Counted from the stretch's first letter, positions 9,921 through 18,019 are shown. The stretch is 57,284 bases of DNA from Desulfuromonadales bacterium (GCA_030145195.1 JAQYVY010000002.1:1-57284); one strand, 5' to 3'. The notes: generated by a model not told the origin, from the sequence alone. Numbers and translations: made by a program.

Positions 9921-9995
9921 CTAGGTTACTGCTAATTTTGCATTTAACTGGGTAATTTTCTGCTCAAGCTCTTCAATGGTCGGTTTTCTCATCAT
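9921..9995 (-). pseudogene. remnant of the start of a PAS-type sensor kinase gene
   Basis: Reading leftward from 9995 gives a 24-residue peptide, MMRKPTIEELEQKITQLNAK..., ending at TAG (9921-9923). This resembles the opening KPTxEELExxVxEL helix typical of PAS-domain histidine kinases in deltaproteobacteria, but nothing of a PAS or kinase domain follows. It lies downstream of, and on the same strand as, the response-regulator cluster, so it may be the stump of a deleted kinase. The match is from memory and short; it could be chance. Confidence 0.4.
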
Positions 9996-10204
9996 GGATA
10001 GGCCCTGTAGAGAACGTTTCAATTTTAAGCATATTCGTATTGACACTCAATTTGATTCACAACTTATCAAACAATAAGATTTCCCCATAATTTTTTCTTC
10101 GAAATAGAGTCTGTCTTATTTGTTGTTTCACATAATTTTAATCTGTGGGAGACGGCGGGAGCTTAAATTGGCATAAATGAGAAATTCTCACTGAATCTGA
10201 CAAA
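9996..10204. other. AT-rich non-coding stretch left of the signalling cluster
   Basis: No plausible gene on either strand. The only structure noticed is a short perfect palindrome, TGAGAA-A-TTCTCA (10178-10190). Confidence 0.5.
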
Positions 10205-10240
10205 TAAAAATGGCCACTCGGAATTGATCCAGGTGGCCAT
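10205..10240 (-). terminator. terminator for the minus-strand receiver gene
   Basis: ATGGCCAC (10210-10217) pairs with GTGGCCAT (10233-10240) around a 15-nt loop. Read on the minus strand, the stem is followed by TTTTATTTG. It is about 110 bp past the stop of the receiver gene at 10352. Confidence 0.6.
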
Positions 10241-10351
10241 CATTTTGTCGTCTTAAATGTCTCTATCAATAACACGCCCGTTTTTGTCTCAGAAGTTGTT
10301 CCAGCAGCTTTTGACCAGTCGAAAAGGGTCAAGTTGTGGATGAATTTTTGA

Positions 10352-10714
10352 TTAGTGATGTAGAGATTTTTGCGTTATATATTTTAGGCTGGCTTCGTAA
10401 ACTGGTTTAACAATATAGTCCACCGCGCCAGATTGCCTTGCTTTATTCATGGCAGTTGGATTAAAACCCCCAGTAATAATCACAACCACACACGATGGCT
10501 GCAATACCTTGATCCCTTCAATGGCCTCTATGCCGTTATCTGGTCCAAACCCGACATCGAGGAGTAACAAATCAAAAGACTCAGTTTGCAATTGTTTTAT
10601 ACAGTCAGACAAAGACTCGGCTGTTTTAACCTGGTATCCACTCCCTGTTAAGATTTCAGAGAAGGTATATCGGATAGACTCTTCATCATCTGCAATTAGA
10701 ATTTTTTCGTTCAT
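10352..10714 (-). CDS. single-domain response regulator (receiver only)
   Basis: Protein of 120 residues. I start it at the internal ATG 10714 (MNEKILIADDEES) because GGGGA lies 7 nt upstream and the receiver fold begins there. The acidic pair D9/D10, phospho-acceptor D53 (LLLLDVG), T81 and K103 (VKP) are all present, so phosphorylation should work. There is no output domain. It is last in a minus-strand series with CheB and CheY-like genes, and a strong hairpin stands just before its ribosome site. The cognate kinase is not in the window. Confidence 0.88.
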   Translation of the reverse strand: MNEKILIADDEESIRYTFSEILTGSGYQVKTAESLSDCIKQLQTESFDLLLLDVGFGPDNGIEAIEGIKVLQPSCVVVIITGGFNPTAMNKARQSGAVDYIVKPVYEASLKYITQKSLHH

Positions 10715-10725
10715 AGATTCCCCAC

Positions 10726-10752
10726 GGCTGAGATGTCGCAGACACCTCAGCC
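10726..10752 (-). promoter_or_regulatory. 12-bp hairpin immediately upstream of the receiver gene's ribosome site
   Basis: 10726-10737 pairs with 10741-10752 with one G-U pair in RNA and a 3-nt loop. On the minus strand it ends right before the GTGGGGA ribosome site of the gene starting at 10714. No T-run follows, so it is not a classic terminator; it may be a 5'-leader structure, an RNA-processing site or an mRNA stabiliser. Confidence 0.5.
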
Positions 10753-10876
10753 AAGCCAAAAGATTCTCTTTGTTAAAACCAGTAAACCTATGTACCAACG
10801 ATCATTTGTCTCAGTTGAAATAATTTGCCGTGGGTTCCCTGTTGCTTAAAACTCTTATTGGCGGATTTTCGCAAAA

Positions 10877-11956
10877 CTATTTGCGAGCCTGATAAATTCT
10901 CATCATGTCTCCTGGGAGATTTTGGAGTGGAGAAACTTTATCAACTGCGTTTCGTTTGATCGCTTCATTGGGCATGCTGAATACAACACAACTTTCTTCA
11001 TCTTGTGCCAGATTATAAGCTCCGGCATTTTTCATCTCTGTCATGCCACGAGAACCATCATCACCCATGCCGGTCATAATGATACCAATGGAATTCATTC
11101 CAGCGTAACGCGCAACGGAACGAAACAGTACATCGACTGAAGGACGATGCCTGCAGACAAGAGGGCCTTCTTTAATCTGGACAAAGTAGCGCGCCCCACT
11201 GCGTTTCAACATCATGTGCAAATTCCCCGGTGCAATCAAGGCCCTTCCAGGAATGACGCTGTCTCCATCAGCGGCCTCCTTGACACTGACTTTACAGATA
11301 CTATCCAGACGCTGAGCAAAGGCTTTTGTAAAATGCTGGGGCATGTGTTGAACAATGACAATTCCAGGCGCATCATAAGGCATGCTTTCTAAAAAATATC
11401 TCAAAGCTTCTGTGCCTCCAGTAGAAGCTCCAATAGCCACAATCTTCTCTGTTGTTTTAAAATTGATGTTCAGTTTTGGTTTGTCGATCATCACATCTGC
11501 AGTTAGTTTTGGCTCTGGGGGATGCGACAAACTATTGAGTCGTCGCACCCTCGCACGCGCCGCACCCTTGACCGCATCACAGATAATGATCTGGTTTTCC
11601 TCCAAAAAATGCTTAGCGCCAATCCTGGGCTTATTGATGATTTCTACGGCCCCATACTGAAAGGCTTTCATTGTTACCTCGGCCCCTTTTTCAGTAAGGC
11701 TTGAACACATCACAACAGGAATGGGGTCGTCTGCCATGATTTGTTTGAGAAACGAAAGACCGTCCATTCGAGGCATCTCAACATCAAGAGTGATGACATC
11801 CGGGCGCTGTTTTTTGATTTTCTGGGTTGCGACTATGGGATCAGAAGCTGTTGTAATCAATCCAATTGCTGGATCTGAGGACAATATTTCTGTCAGTGCT
11901 TGTCGAACCACAGCAGAATCATCAACAATCAGAACATGAAGTAAAGATGCCACCAT
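10877..11956 (-). CDS. cheB: chemotaxis response regulator protein-glutamate methylesterase
   Basis: Protein of 359 residues if started at ATG 11956 ([13 protein letters not shown]). The GGAGGT directly before it is too close for this ATG, so the next codon (GTG, 11953) may be the true start. The receiver domain has D12/D13, phospho-acceptor D58 and K109. After a linker of about 40 residues comes the methylesterase domain with catalytic Ser178 (GASTGG), His204 (QHMP) and Asp300 (GMGDDG). It demethylates glutamate residues of chemoreceptors and can also deamidate glutamines. No cheR or cheA is in the window, so the rest of the pathway must lie elsewhere. Confidence 0.94.
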   Translation of the reverse strand: MVASLLHVLIVDDSAVVRQALTEILSSDPAIGLITTASDPIVATQKIKKQRPDVITLDVEMPRMDGLSFLKQIMADDPIPVVMCSSLTEKGAEVTMKAFQYGAVEIINKPRIGAKHFLEENQIIICDAVKGAARARVRRLNSLSHPPEPKLTADVMIDKPKLNINFKTTEKIVAIGASTGGTEALRYFLESMPYDAPGIVIVQHMPQHFTKAFAQRLDSICKVSVKEAADGDSVIPGRALIAPGNLHMMLKRSGARYFVQIKEGPLVCRHRPSVDVLFRSVARYAGMNSIGIIMTGMGDDGSRGMTEMKNAGAYNLAQDEESCVVFSMPNEAIKRNAVDKVSPLQNLPGDMMRIYQARK

Positions 11957-12011
11957 ACCTCCGAGAAAAAGACAGATCACTCGAAATGGAACGTGTTTAA
12001 TATACAAAAGG

Positions 12012-12039
12012 AAATCTCAACCCATACAGGTTGAGATTT
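12012..12039 (-). terminator. hairpin between the CheY-like gene and cheB
   Basis: Perfect 11-bp stem (12012-12022 with 12029-12039), 6-nt loop. On the minus strand it is followed by CCTTTT. It would terminate or attenuate transcription coming from the CheY-like genes before cheB. The T-run is short, so attenuation is as likely as full termination. Confidence 0.55.
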
Positions 12040-12109
12040 GTCGTTTGAATTTAGACCGAAGAAAGCGGGTTCTTTGTTTTTCTTCCCCCACGCCAAAATT
12101 CATTTCTTT

Positions 12110-12478
12110 CTAATTTGGGCACACCATTCTAACAACAGCCAGGAGTTGTTCAGGTTTAAATGGTTTTGTAACCCAGCCTGACGCTCCGGCTTTTTTCCCT
12201 GCCTGTTTTTTCTCGGGTTGAGACTCTGTGGTCAACATAATAATCGGGATAAACCGCGCACCAGGTTTTTGTCGAACTTCTTTTATAAGACCTATGCCAT
12301 CAATCTCTGGCATGTTGAGATCTGTTACAACCAGATCGACACCCTGAGCAGGGAAAACCTCCAGAGCGTGTTTGCCATTTTCAGCTTCGATAATTTCATA
12401 ACCGTCGTTTTTGAGGGTCATCCGTAATACCTTCCTTACGGTAGCAGAATCATCAACCATCAGTATTTTTTTCGCCAA
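12110..12478 (-). CDS. cheY: CheY-like response regulator
   Basis: Receiver-only protein of 122 residues with all active-site residues: D9/D10 (VDDS), phospho-acceptor D53 (VVTDLNMP), T83/T84 and K105 (TKPF). The sequence after DDSATVRK strongly resembles CheY proteins that bind the flagellar switch or a chemosensory kinase, but single receivers of this type are also used outside motility. It lies 27 bp downstream of the altered receiver gene (12506-12898) and 153 bp before cheB on the same strand. Confidence 0.9.
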   Translation of the reverse strand: MAKKILMVDDSATVRKVLRMTLKNDGYEIIEAENGKHALEVFPAQGVDLVVTDLNMPEIDGIGLIKEVRQKPGARFIPIIMLTTESQPEKKQAGKKAGASGWVTKPFKPEQLLAVVRMVCPN

Positions 12479-12505
12479 ATCTTTGCTCCTGACAGCATCA
12501 ACAAC

Positions 12506-12898
12506 TTAATTGATTGCGGTCTTATAATTTGTATCCAGAATTTCTGAAATAACCGTTTGTAGAGTGCTGATCCTGCAGGGTTTCTGAAGCCAAGAGAGTA
12601 CCCCCAGCGATTTCATGTTCACCTCGGATCGACTTGGAGGTTTTTGACAACTCATGACAACCACGGGCATATCAGTGTGGCCTTGTCCCAGTTGAATCTC
12701 CTTGAGCAACGCTTCACCATTCATCTCAGGCATTTGCCATTCGGTCAGGATCAAGTCAACTTTATGGGTCGCCAAGCACTCTATCGCTTGAATGCCATTT
12801 TCTGCCTCCAATGCGTTGTAACCGCTTGTCTGTAATGCGAGCACAGCGAATTTTCGAAGGTTCCATTGGTCTTCGACGACCAAAACGGTGTAACTCAT
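12506..12898 (-). CDS. CheY-like receiver protein with Glu in place of the phospho-acceptor Asp
   Basis: Protein of 130 residues; start chosen at ATG 12898 (MSYTVLVVED), preceded by GGAAGGG. It has the receiver fold with E9/D10, the WQMPEMNG turn and the conserved lysine (LQKPC). The residue at the phosphorylation position is E53 (codon GAA, motif LILTEWQMP) where Asp is expected, and the switch Thr region reads VVMSCQ. A Glu here often mimics the phosphorylated state, so the protein may be constitutively active or a phosphorylation-independent adaptor. It is the first gene of the minus-strand series. Confidence 0.85.
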   Translation of the reverse strand: MSYTVLVVEDQWNLRKFAVLALQTSGYNALEAENGIQAIECLATHKVDLILTEWQMPEMNGEALLKEIQLGQGHTDMPVVVMSCQKPPSRSEVNMKSLGVLSWLQKPCRISTLQTVISEILDTNYKTAIN

Positions 12899-13275
12899 CA
12901 AATTCACCCTTCCTTGCTGTGGACTGAAATTATTGTAATCATTCCAAAGCACTGTGATGAGCAATACTCGTACCATCTGCAAAGAACTAGAGGTTCATGA
13001 CAACGGATTCTTTATTTGCACTAATACTTTAGCAGCTCTTTACTATTGAATTGAGACAACTCTAGAAGTGAATAGGAGGAGGCAAATCATGTGACATTGG
13101 CACACAAGTGTATGAGCGGCTGATTGTTTTGGCACACTTAATTGGCTTTAATACATTAGGCTAATTACATTAACGGGAACTATTAAATCTTGTACTCGGT
13201 AGAAACTAGAGAGAATAGGATCACAAACCATAGTTATTAATATTGTGTCTCGTTGAAATAACCAGGAATTAAAGG
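12899..13275. other. non-coding region between divergent signalling genes, with two direct repeats
   Basis: No convincing gene. TTGGCACAC occurs twice in the same orientation (13097-13105 and 13129-13137), 32 bp apart, about three helical turns. This spacing suggests two sites for one regulator, upstream of the candidate sigma-54 promoter at 13276. Confidence 0.4.
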
Positions 13276-13291
13276 TGGCATGCTCTCTGCT
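13276..13291 (+). promoter_or_regulatory. candidate sigma-54 promoter upstream of the MCP gene
   Basis: TGGCATGCTCTCTGCT has the required GG (13277-13278) and GC (13289-13290) separated by 10 bp and fits TGGCACG-N4-TTGCW with a few mismatches. Transcription would start near 13302 and read into the MCP and CheW genes. Only sequence similarity supports it. Confidence 0.45.
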
Positions 13292-13365
13292 AGGCTTTTA
13301 CTAATGTATTTTTTTGAAAGGGGATTGGGGAACAAGTATTGTCCCATAAACAGTGCGACCAATCG

Positions 13366-13452
13366 ATGAGATTTAGGATGTTTAAGCCTAAAAGAATTGT
13401 GACATTCGTCCTACTCACAGCGTTCCAGTTTACTGGCTTTGGAAGTATGTAG
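13366..13452 (+). CDS. possible small peptide with a signal-like sequence, upstream of the MCP
   Basis: A 28-residue frame (MRFRMFKPKRIVTFVLL...) has a basic start, a hydrophobic core and then QFTGFGSM before the stop. It looks like a lipoprotein signal peptide in which the lipobox Cys has become Phe and the mature part is gone. It could be a stump of a lost lipoprotein gene, a leader peptide or chance. The ribosome site is weak. Confidence 0.25.
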   Translation: MRFRMFKPKRIVTFVLLTAFQFTGFGSM

Positions 13453-13539
13453 TTATATTGGGTACGGTTTCACTTTGCAGTGGTAAATTCAAACTCAAAG
13501 TGCGCCACTAACATTTATAAGGGCACGGGAGATCTAAAG

Positions 13540-15372
13540 GTGAAAATTTTTGCTAAGTTGATTGGAGCATTCGGAGTGGTGGCAGCAATCTGCGCCATCG
13601 TCGGCATGGTTGGCTGGTACGGAATAAACAATCTAGAAGAGGGGCTTATTGATGTTGGCGAGACCCACTTGATGGCGACCAAAGGAATTGGTCTGGTGAT
13701 GGAAGGCTTGAATGCTGTTAAATCGGCTGAGCGTACTATGATCAACCCCAACATCAGCAATGATCAGAGGCTCGAAGAAATGGGCAAACTCAAGGAACGC
13801 TGGGCCGACCTTGACTCGGGTTGGGATATTTTTGAAAAAACCGATAAGGACGCTGAGGAGCAAATCTTGTGGTCCGAAGCAAAGAGAATTCTTCCTCAGT
13901 GGAAAAAAGCTCATGAAGCTCTTGTCGCCGAGTTATTGCAAGTCGACGTTAATCAATTGAATGTTGCTGCAGTTACCGCACAAGAACAAGACTCCTTAGA
14001 TCATCTCAACAAGGCTAGTGTTATTGCCTTTGGTGACAGTCGTGCTTCGTTTGGTGGGCTAATGGAGGCAATGGATCAGATCTATGCCTTGGCTGACCAA
14101 CGGGCTGATGATCGTACAGTCGAGGCGGTGGCAACAGCCTCAAAACTTAAAATCATTTCTGTGGTGGTTGTTCTTTTAGCCATTGCCATCTCTATGATCT
14201 TTGGTTTTCTGATTGCCCGGAGTATTGCGCAACCGATGGCCAAAGGAGTTCTCCTTGCTGAGGAAGTTGCAAAGGGGGATTTCAGCGCTCGTTTGAATAT
14301 GCGTCGCAAGGATGAAATCGGTCAACTAGCAGTCGCTCTTGATAGCATGGCTGAAAGTCTCGCAAGGCAAGCTAATGTGGCAGAAGAAATTGCCATGGGC
14401 AACCTTACTGTAGACGTCAAGCTCTCCTCTGAGAAAGATCAACTGGGCCGGGCTCTGTCAAACATGTTGATAAAACTTCGCGAGGTGATCGGCCAAATTA
14501 CGGGGGCAATCGACAATGTATCCTCTGGCTCGCAAGCAATGAGTGCCTCAAGTGAAGAAATGTCTCAAGGAGCGTCAGAGCAAGCGGCAGCAGCAGAGGA
14601 GGCCTCCTCCAGTGTTGAGCAGATGACAGCAAACATTCGACAAAATGCAGACAACGCTTCTCAGACAGAAAAAATTGCTATCCAGGCGGCCCAAGATGCG
14701 CGTGAAGGTGGCCAGGCTGTTAACGAAACCGTCGGTGCCATGAAAGATATTGCGCAAAGAATTATCATCATAGAAGAGATTGCTCGTCAGACCAACCTTC
14801 TTGCTTTGAATGCTGCGATTGAGGCTGCCCGTGCCGGGGAGCATGGTAAGGGGTTTGCGGTGGTTGCTGCTGAGGTTCGTAAACTTGCGGAACGAAGTCA
14901 GAAAGCTGCAGGTGAAATCAACGAACGTTCGACTAACAGTGTCGATGTAGCAGAAAAAGCCGGCAAATTGCTTGACTATCTTGTTCCGAATATCCAAAAA
15001 ACAGCTGAACTTGTTCAGGAAATCAGCGCCGCAAGTCGTGAGCAAGACGCTGGCGCGGATCAGATCAACAAGAGTATTCAACAATTAGATTCAGTTATCC
15101 AACAGAATGCATCTGCATCAGAAGAGATAGCCAGTACCTCTGAAGAGCTGTCTGGACAATCGGAACAATTGGCAGAAATGATCTCCTATTTTAAGGTCGA
15201 TACGGTTATGGCTGGTGGGGGACGCCAGAAGCTTTCTCAGGGGACTTCCCCAAAGGCTGTACAAGCTAAAATTGCGCTCGCAAGAACAGCATTTGGATCA
15301 ACACAGAATGAAGCTTTTTCTGAGGCAAGTTGCAAGAAAGATTCCCTCGATAACGCTTTCGAAGAGTATTGA
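13540..15372 (+). CDS. methyl-accepting chemotaxis protein (4-helix sensor, HAMP pair, MCP domain)
   Basis: Protein of 610 residues. I start it at GTG 13540 because GGGAGA lies 6 nt before it and the first membrane helix follows at once; an earlier GTG at 13480 would add an unlikely hydrophilic tail. Order: membrane helix (about residues 8-30), four-helix-bundle ligand domain (to about 205), second membrane helix, HAMP, a second HAMP-like unit, then the signalling domain with the hairpin tip [18 protein letters not shown] near residue 430. No C-terminal CheR/CheB tether pentapeptide is seen (it ends FEEY). It should control a CheA kinase through the CheW encoded 10 bp downstream. The ligand is unknown. 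Confidence 0.94.
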   Translation: MKIFAKLIGAFGVVAAICAIVGMVGWYGINNLEEGLIDVGETHLMATKGIGLVMEGLNAVKSAERTMINPNISNDQRLEEMGKLKERWADLDSGWDIFEKTDKDAEEQILWSEAKRILPQWKKAHEALVAELLQVDVNQLNVAAVTAQEQDSLDHLNKASVIAFGDSRASFGGLMEAMDQIYALADQRADDRTVEAVATASKLKIISVVVVLLAIAISMIFGFLIARSIAQPMAKGVLLAEEVAKGDFSARLNMRRKDEIGQLAVALDSMAESLARQANVAEEIAMGNLTVDVKLSSEKDQLGRALSNMLIKLREVIGQITGAIDNVSSGSQAMSASSEEMSQGASEQAAAAEEASSSVEQMTANIRQNADNASQTEKIAIQAAQDAREGGQAVNETVGAMKDIAQRIIIIEEIARQTNLLALNAAIEAARAGEHGKGFAVVAAEVRKLAERSQKAAGEINERSTNSVDVAEKAGKLLDYLVPNIQKTAELVQEISAASREQDAGADQINKSIQQLDSVIQQNASASEEIASTSEELSGQSEQLAEMISYFKVDTVMAGGGRQKLSQGTSPKAVQAKIALARTAFGSTQNEAFSEASCKKDSLDNAFEEY

Positions 15373-15382
15373 GGGGGCTGAC

Positions 15383-15913
15383 ATGAGTGATATGAATGAA
15401 ATCAACAGCCAACAATATGTCACATTCAGACTTGAAAATGAGCTCTTTGGTGTCGAGGTGACTCGCACCAAGGAGATCCTGAGTCTGACGCCGGTCACCC
15501 TAATACCGCAGACACCTGATTATATGCTTGGGGTAATCAATCTGCGTGGTCAGGTCGTTCCCGTTGTCGATATGCGACTTAAGTTAGGAATGAATGCCGG
15601 TGATGACACAGAAGACACATGTATCATTGTCGTTGAGATATTGGTGGATGGTGAATCCATCACAATTGGGGCTTTGGCTGATGCGGTAAGCGAGGTTTTG
15701 GAGGTGCGGACGGACCAGATTGAACCCCCACCGAAGCTAGGGACACGACTGAAAACTGAGTACATTACGGGCATGGGTAAGATTGACGACCAGTTCATGA
15801 TTCTTCTTAACATCGACCGGATTTTCAATACGGATGAACTTTCTTTGGTACAAAGTGTCGCTGACCAAGACGGTGTTGAAGAACAAACGGAAGAAGAACT
15901 CGCTGCAGTATGA
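15383..15913 (+). CDS. cheW: chemotaxis coupling protein
   Basis: Protein of 176 residues; ATG 15383 with GAGGGGG 5 nt upstream. It shows the CheW fold features: YVTFRLENELFGVEV start, IPQTPDYMLGVINLRGQVVPVVDMR, and ITGMGKIDDQFMILLNIDRIF. It bridges the upstream MCP and a CheA kinase at the membrane. The acidic C-terminal tail (rich in Glu/Asp after residue 160) is longer than in many CheW proteins. It is the second gene of a two-gene unit with the MCP. Confidence 0.93.
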   Translation: MSDMNEINSQQYVTFRLENELFGVEVTRTKEILSLTPVTLIPQTPDYMLGVINLRGQVVPVVDMRLKLGMNAGDDTEDTCIIVVEILVDGESITIGALADAVSEVLEVRTDQIEPPPKLGTRLKTEYITGMGKIDDQFMILLNIDRIFNTDELSLVQSVADQDGVEEQTEEELAAV

Positions 15914-16073
15914 CCGAGGAGTTGTTTGAACCAAGTTCAACCTTATGAAATGTCGTAGATGTTTTATGGGACAAAGGCATTGTAAGGATAATCAATTGAA
16001 TAGGTCCAAGCTGGTATCGTAACCCGTATCCCCCCCTTCGGGTTACCCTGATTGCTGACGATGCCAGTGATGA
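15914..16073. other. non-coding region after cheW with an 8-bp hairpin
   Basis: GTAACCCG (16019-16026) and CGGGTTAC (16039-16046) can pair around a pyrimidine-rich loop. A minus-strand open frame across 15964-16173 has no recognised family and is not called. The stretch probably belongs to the decayed mobile DNA to its right. Confidence 0.35.
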
Positions 16074-16108
16074 ACCGTCGGATAGCAACCTTATCCGGCG
16101 GTTTTTTT
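16074..16108 (+). terminator. intrinsic terminator downstream of cheW
   Basis: 11-bp stem with one G-U pair (16074-16084 with 16092-16102), 7-nt loop, then seven T. Confidence 0.8.
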
Positions 16109-16141
16109 AGGTCGCGAATGATTTCAAAGCTTTGGAAAAAG

Positions 16142-16186
16142 TGGCCTACTTTGGAGTGGAATCGATGGACCACTTTGGGTCGGAAT
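16142..16186. repeat. two tandem IS21-like terminal repeats (remnant of an IS end)
   Basis: Copy 1 spans 16142-16162 and copy 2 spans 16166-16186, a period of 24 bp. Both follow the pattern TGGnCnACTTTGGnnnGGAAT. Multiple subterminal repeats of this look (short units around ACTTTGG/GGAAT) are typical of IS21-family ends. No istA or istB gene is present, so only an end remains. The family assignment is from memory of such ends. Confidence 0.45.
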
Positions 16187-16215
16187 ACGCAGCGTATTCT
16201 TGAGAAGGCTAATAC

Positions 16216-16384
16216 CTAAGAGACTGTCGGACTTGACAGACCGTAGCGAGGAATTGGATGTTCGAGGTCAGATTTATGAGAATTTGAGAGCGAACAGCAG
16301 GGCTATTTGTCGAGAATTACCGTAAATATGGACCGATCAGCCGATTTCGTAGCAGGTTTTTTGTTAAACCCGACAGCCTCCTAG
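16216..16384. mobile_element. 169-bp MITE-like element with 19-bp terminal inverted repeats
   Basis: The left end (16216-16234) and the reverse complement of the right end (16366-16384) match at 15 of 19 positions around the shared core CTGTCGG. The ends begin with CTAA and CTAG, which may include a 4-bp target duplication of CTAR type. The interior has no gene. It stops 7 bp before the stop codon of the neighbouring MFS gene. It is most likely a non-autonomous derivative of a DDE-type IS. Confidence 0.6.
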
Positions 16385-16391
16385 ACAAAAC

Positions 16392-17642
16392 TCAATGAAT
16401 CGCCGGCGGCTCGGGCAGTAACCTCACCCACATCACGGCAACTCCGGTCAGCAGCGCCGAAGTCAGGTAGCTAGTGGTAAAGGTCCCGGTTGATTCGGCA
16501 ACCATGCCAGCAATAGCCGGTCCCATGGTCTGGCCAAAGGCAAAGCAAAAGGTGACAATTGAAAAAGCCGCAGCAGCCCTGGCCTTGCCAAGATAATCTC
16601 CCACCGCAGCGGCCATAATTGCCGGGATGGCAAAAGCCGCAACCCCGTACAGAACCACGGACCCGATTAACGCGGTCGCCCCCAGATTACTTCCTGCCAG
16701 CAGATACGCCACTGTCTGTACACTGAAAACGATCATCAATCCGCCCTTGCGTCCGATTCTGTCGGAGAGCAGGCCAAACATGGTTCCCGAAAAAAGGCTA
16801 AAGAAGCCAACCCACGACCAGAAGTGCCCGGCCACTTTCTCGGCAAAAGCATATTCTTCAACCATGGTCGTAACGATAAAGGTGCCGTAGATGACATAGG
16901 TGGCACCGAAAATGAAATAGAGCCCCCCCAAATGGCAGAGAATGCGGGTGGTACTGTATGGCCCCTTGGTCGCGGACGGATCGTAATTGAGATCATGCGC
17001 AACGCCGACTGGCTCAAGACCCTTTTCAACCGGGTCGTTGCGCAGCAAGAGTGCAGCAATGACTGCGACCAGCAACACGATAACGCTGAGTACGACCCAT
17101 CCGGCGCGCCATCCGTTCGAGCCAAAGCTGACGTTAAGAGCCGGAATCAGAAAACCCGAGAGGATAATGGCAAACCCGCTGCCGACGACGATCAGGCCCG
17201 CGGCACGCCCGCGCTGCTGGGGCCGAAACCAGTATGAAACCAGAACCATTAACGGGATATTGGCGATCCCGCTACCGATACCAACCACAGTGTAGAACAC
17301 CAGGATTGTCGTGTAACTGCCACTGACGCTGATGACAAGCATGCAGACGGCAATAAGCAAAAGACCGGAAGCAATCAGAACGCGTGGCGTAATTCGTCGC
17401 AAGAGAAAAGGGGTTACGGCAACGGCAACCAGGTATCCGGCAAAATTGCCCGTGCCAAGAAACCCCATTTCATCGTAAGTCATCCCCAGAGCATCACGCA
17501 TCGATGGCAGTAACATGCCGAAAGCAAAACGCGCCAAGCCCAGGCAAGCAAAGATCGACAGGGTTCCGACCAGAACGACCACCCAACCGTAATGCAGTCC
17601 TTTTGAGGAAAGAGGGGCTTGTATTTGATCTGATTGTTTCAT
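16392..17642 (-). CDS. MFS transporter (12-TM, YbfB/OFA-like)
   Basis: Protein of 416 residues from ATG 17642 (MKQSDQIQAPLSS). An upstream start at 17726 would add a polar tail and is less likely. About twelve hydrophobic segments are visible with a central loop (RNDPVEKG...) and MFS signature-like sequences such as SYWFRPQQRGRAAGL between helices 4 and 5 and GLLSDRIGRKGG between helices 8 and 9. Secondary transporter in the inner membrane; substrate unknown. It is a lone gene on this strand, with mobile-element remnants just beyond its 3' end. Confidence 0.85.
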   Translation of the reverse strand: MKQSDQIQAPLSSKGLHYGWVVVLVGTLSIFACLGLARFAFGMLLPSMRDALGMTYDEMGFLGTGNFAGYLVAVAVTPFLLRRITPRVLIASGLLLIAVCMLVISVSGSYTTILVFYTVVGIGSGIANIPLMVLVSYWFRPQQRGRAAGLIVVGSGFAIILSGFLIPALNVSFGSNGWRAGWVVLSVIVLLVAVIAALLLRNDPVEKGLEPVGVAHDLNYDPSATKGPYSTTRILCHLGGLYFIFGATYVIYGTFIVTTMVEEYAFAEKVAGHFWSWVGFFSLFSGTMFGLLSDRIGRKGGLMIVFSVQTVAYLLAGSNLGATALIGSVVLYGVAAFAIPAIMAAAVGDYLGKARAAAAFSIVTFCFAFGQTMGPAIAGMVAESTGTFTTSYLTSALLTGVAVMWVRLLPEPPAIH

Positions 17643-17762
17643 GACTGCGGATGTTACCCTGACGGGTCTGTTTCTCCAAGACAATTGAAGGATGAAGTCA
17701 ATGGGGCAGGAGGTTGTGGTGAACAAAGGGAATGAGGCCCAGCGTACTTCCGCAGCACCATA

Positions 17763-17796
17763 AAAAAGAGCCCCGCAGTTTTCTGCAGGGCTCTTT
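17763..17796 (-). terminator. terminator of the cold-shock gene (bidirectional)
   Basis: 11-bp stem with one mismatch (17768-17778 with 17783-17793), TTTT loop. On the minus strand it is followed by six T. It lies 22 bp after the csp stop. Confidence 0.85.
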
Positions 17797-17818
17797 CGCT
17801 TGTCAATTTAAAAGACAG

Positions 17819-18019
17819 TTAAACCTTTTGTACATTTGACGCCTGGAGACCTTTAGGGCCATCTTCAACATCAAAATTGACGCGGTCACCCTCAGCCAAA
17901 GATTTGAAACCGTCTCCCTGAATCGTCGAGAAGTGTACAAAAACATCCGATCCGTCGTCCTGAGTAATAAACCCGAACCCCTTCGCATCATTAAACCATT
18001 TCACCGTTCCTTCTGCCAT
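17819..18019 (-). CDS. cold-shock domain protein (RNA chaperone)
   Basis: Protein of 66 residues, a single OB-fold cold-shock domain. RNP1 (KGFGFITQ, residues 16-23) and RNP2 (VFVHF, near 31-35) are intact. Such proteins bind single-stranded RNA/DNA and melt mRNA structures. RBS AAGGAG lies 7 nt before the ATG. The upstream gap of about 330 bp leaves room for the long structured 5' leader common to csp genes. Which paralog (cspA, C, E) cannot be decided. Confidence 0.95.
   Translation of the reverse strand: MAEGTVKWFNDAKGFGFITQDDGSDVFVHFSTIQGDGFKSLAEGDRVNFDVEDGPKGLQASNVQKV

Noticed and set aside
14575-15084. Minus-strand frame of 169 codons inside the MCP gene
   Set aside because: Antisense to the conserved MCP signalling domain; caused by its regular heptad codon pattern.
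15964-16173. Minus-strand frame of 69 codons near the IS remnants
   Set aside because: No family, no ribosome site, crosses a terminator and repeats. It may be decayed IS DNA but cannot be supported as a gene.
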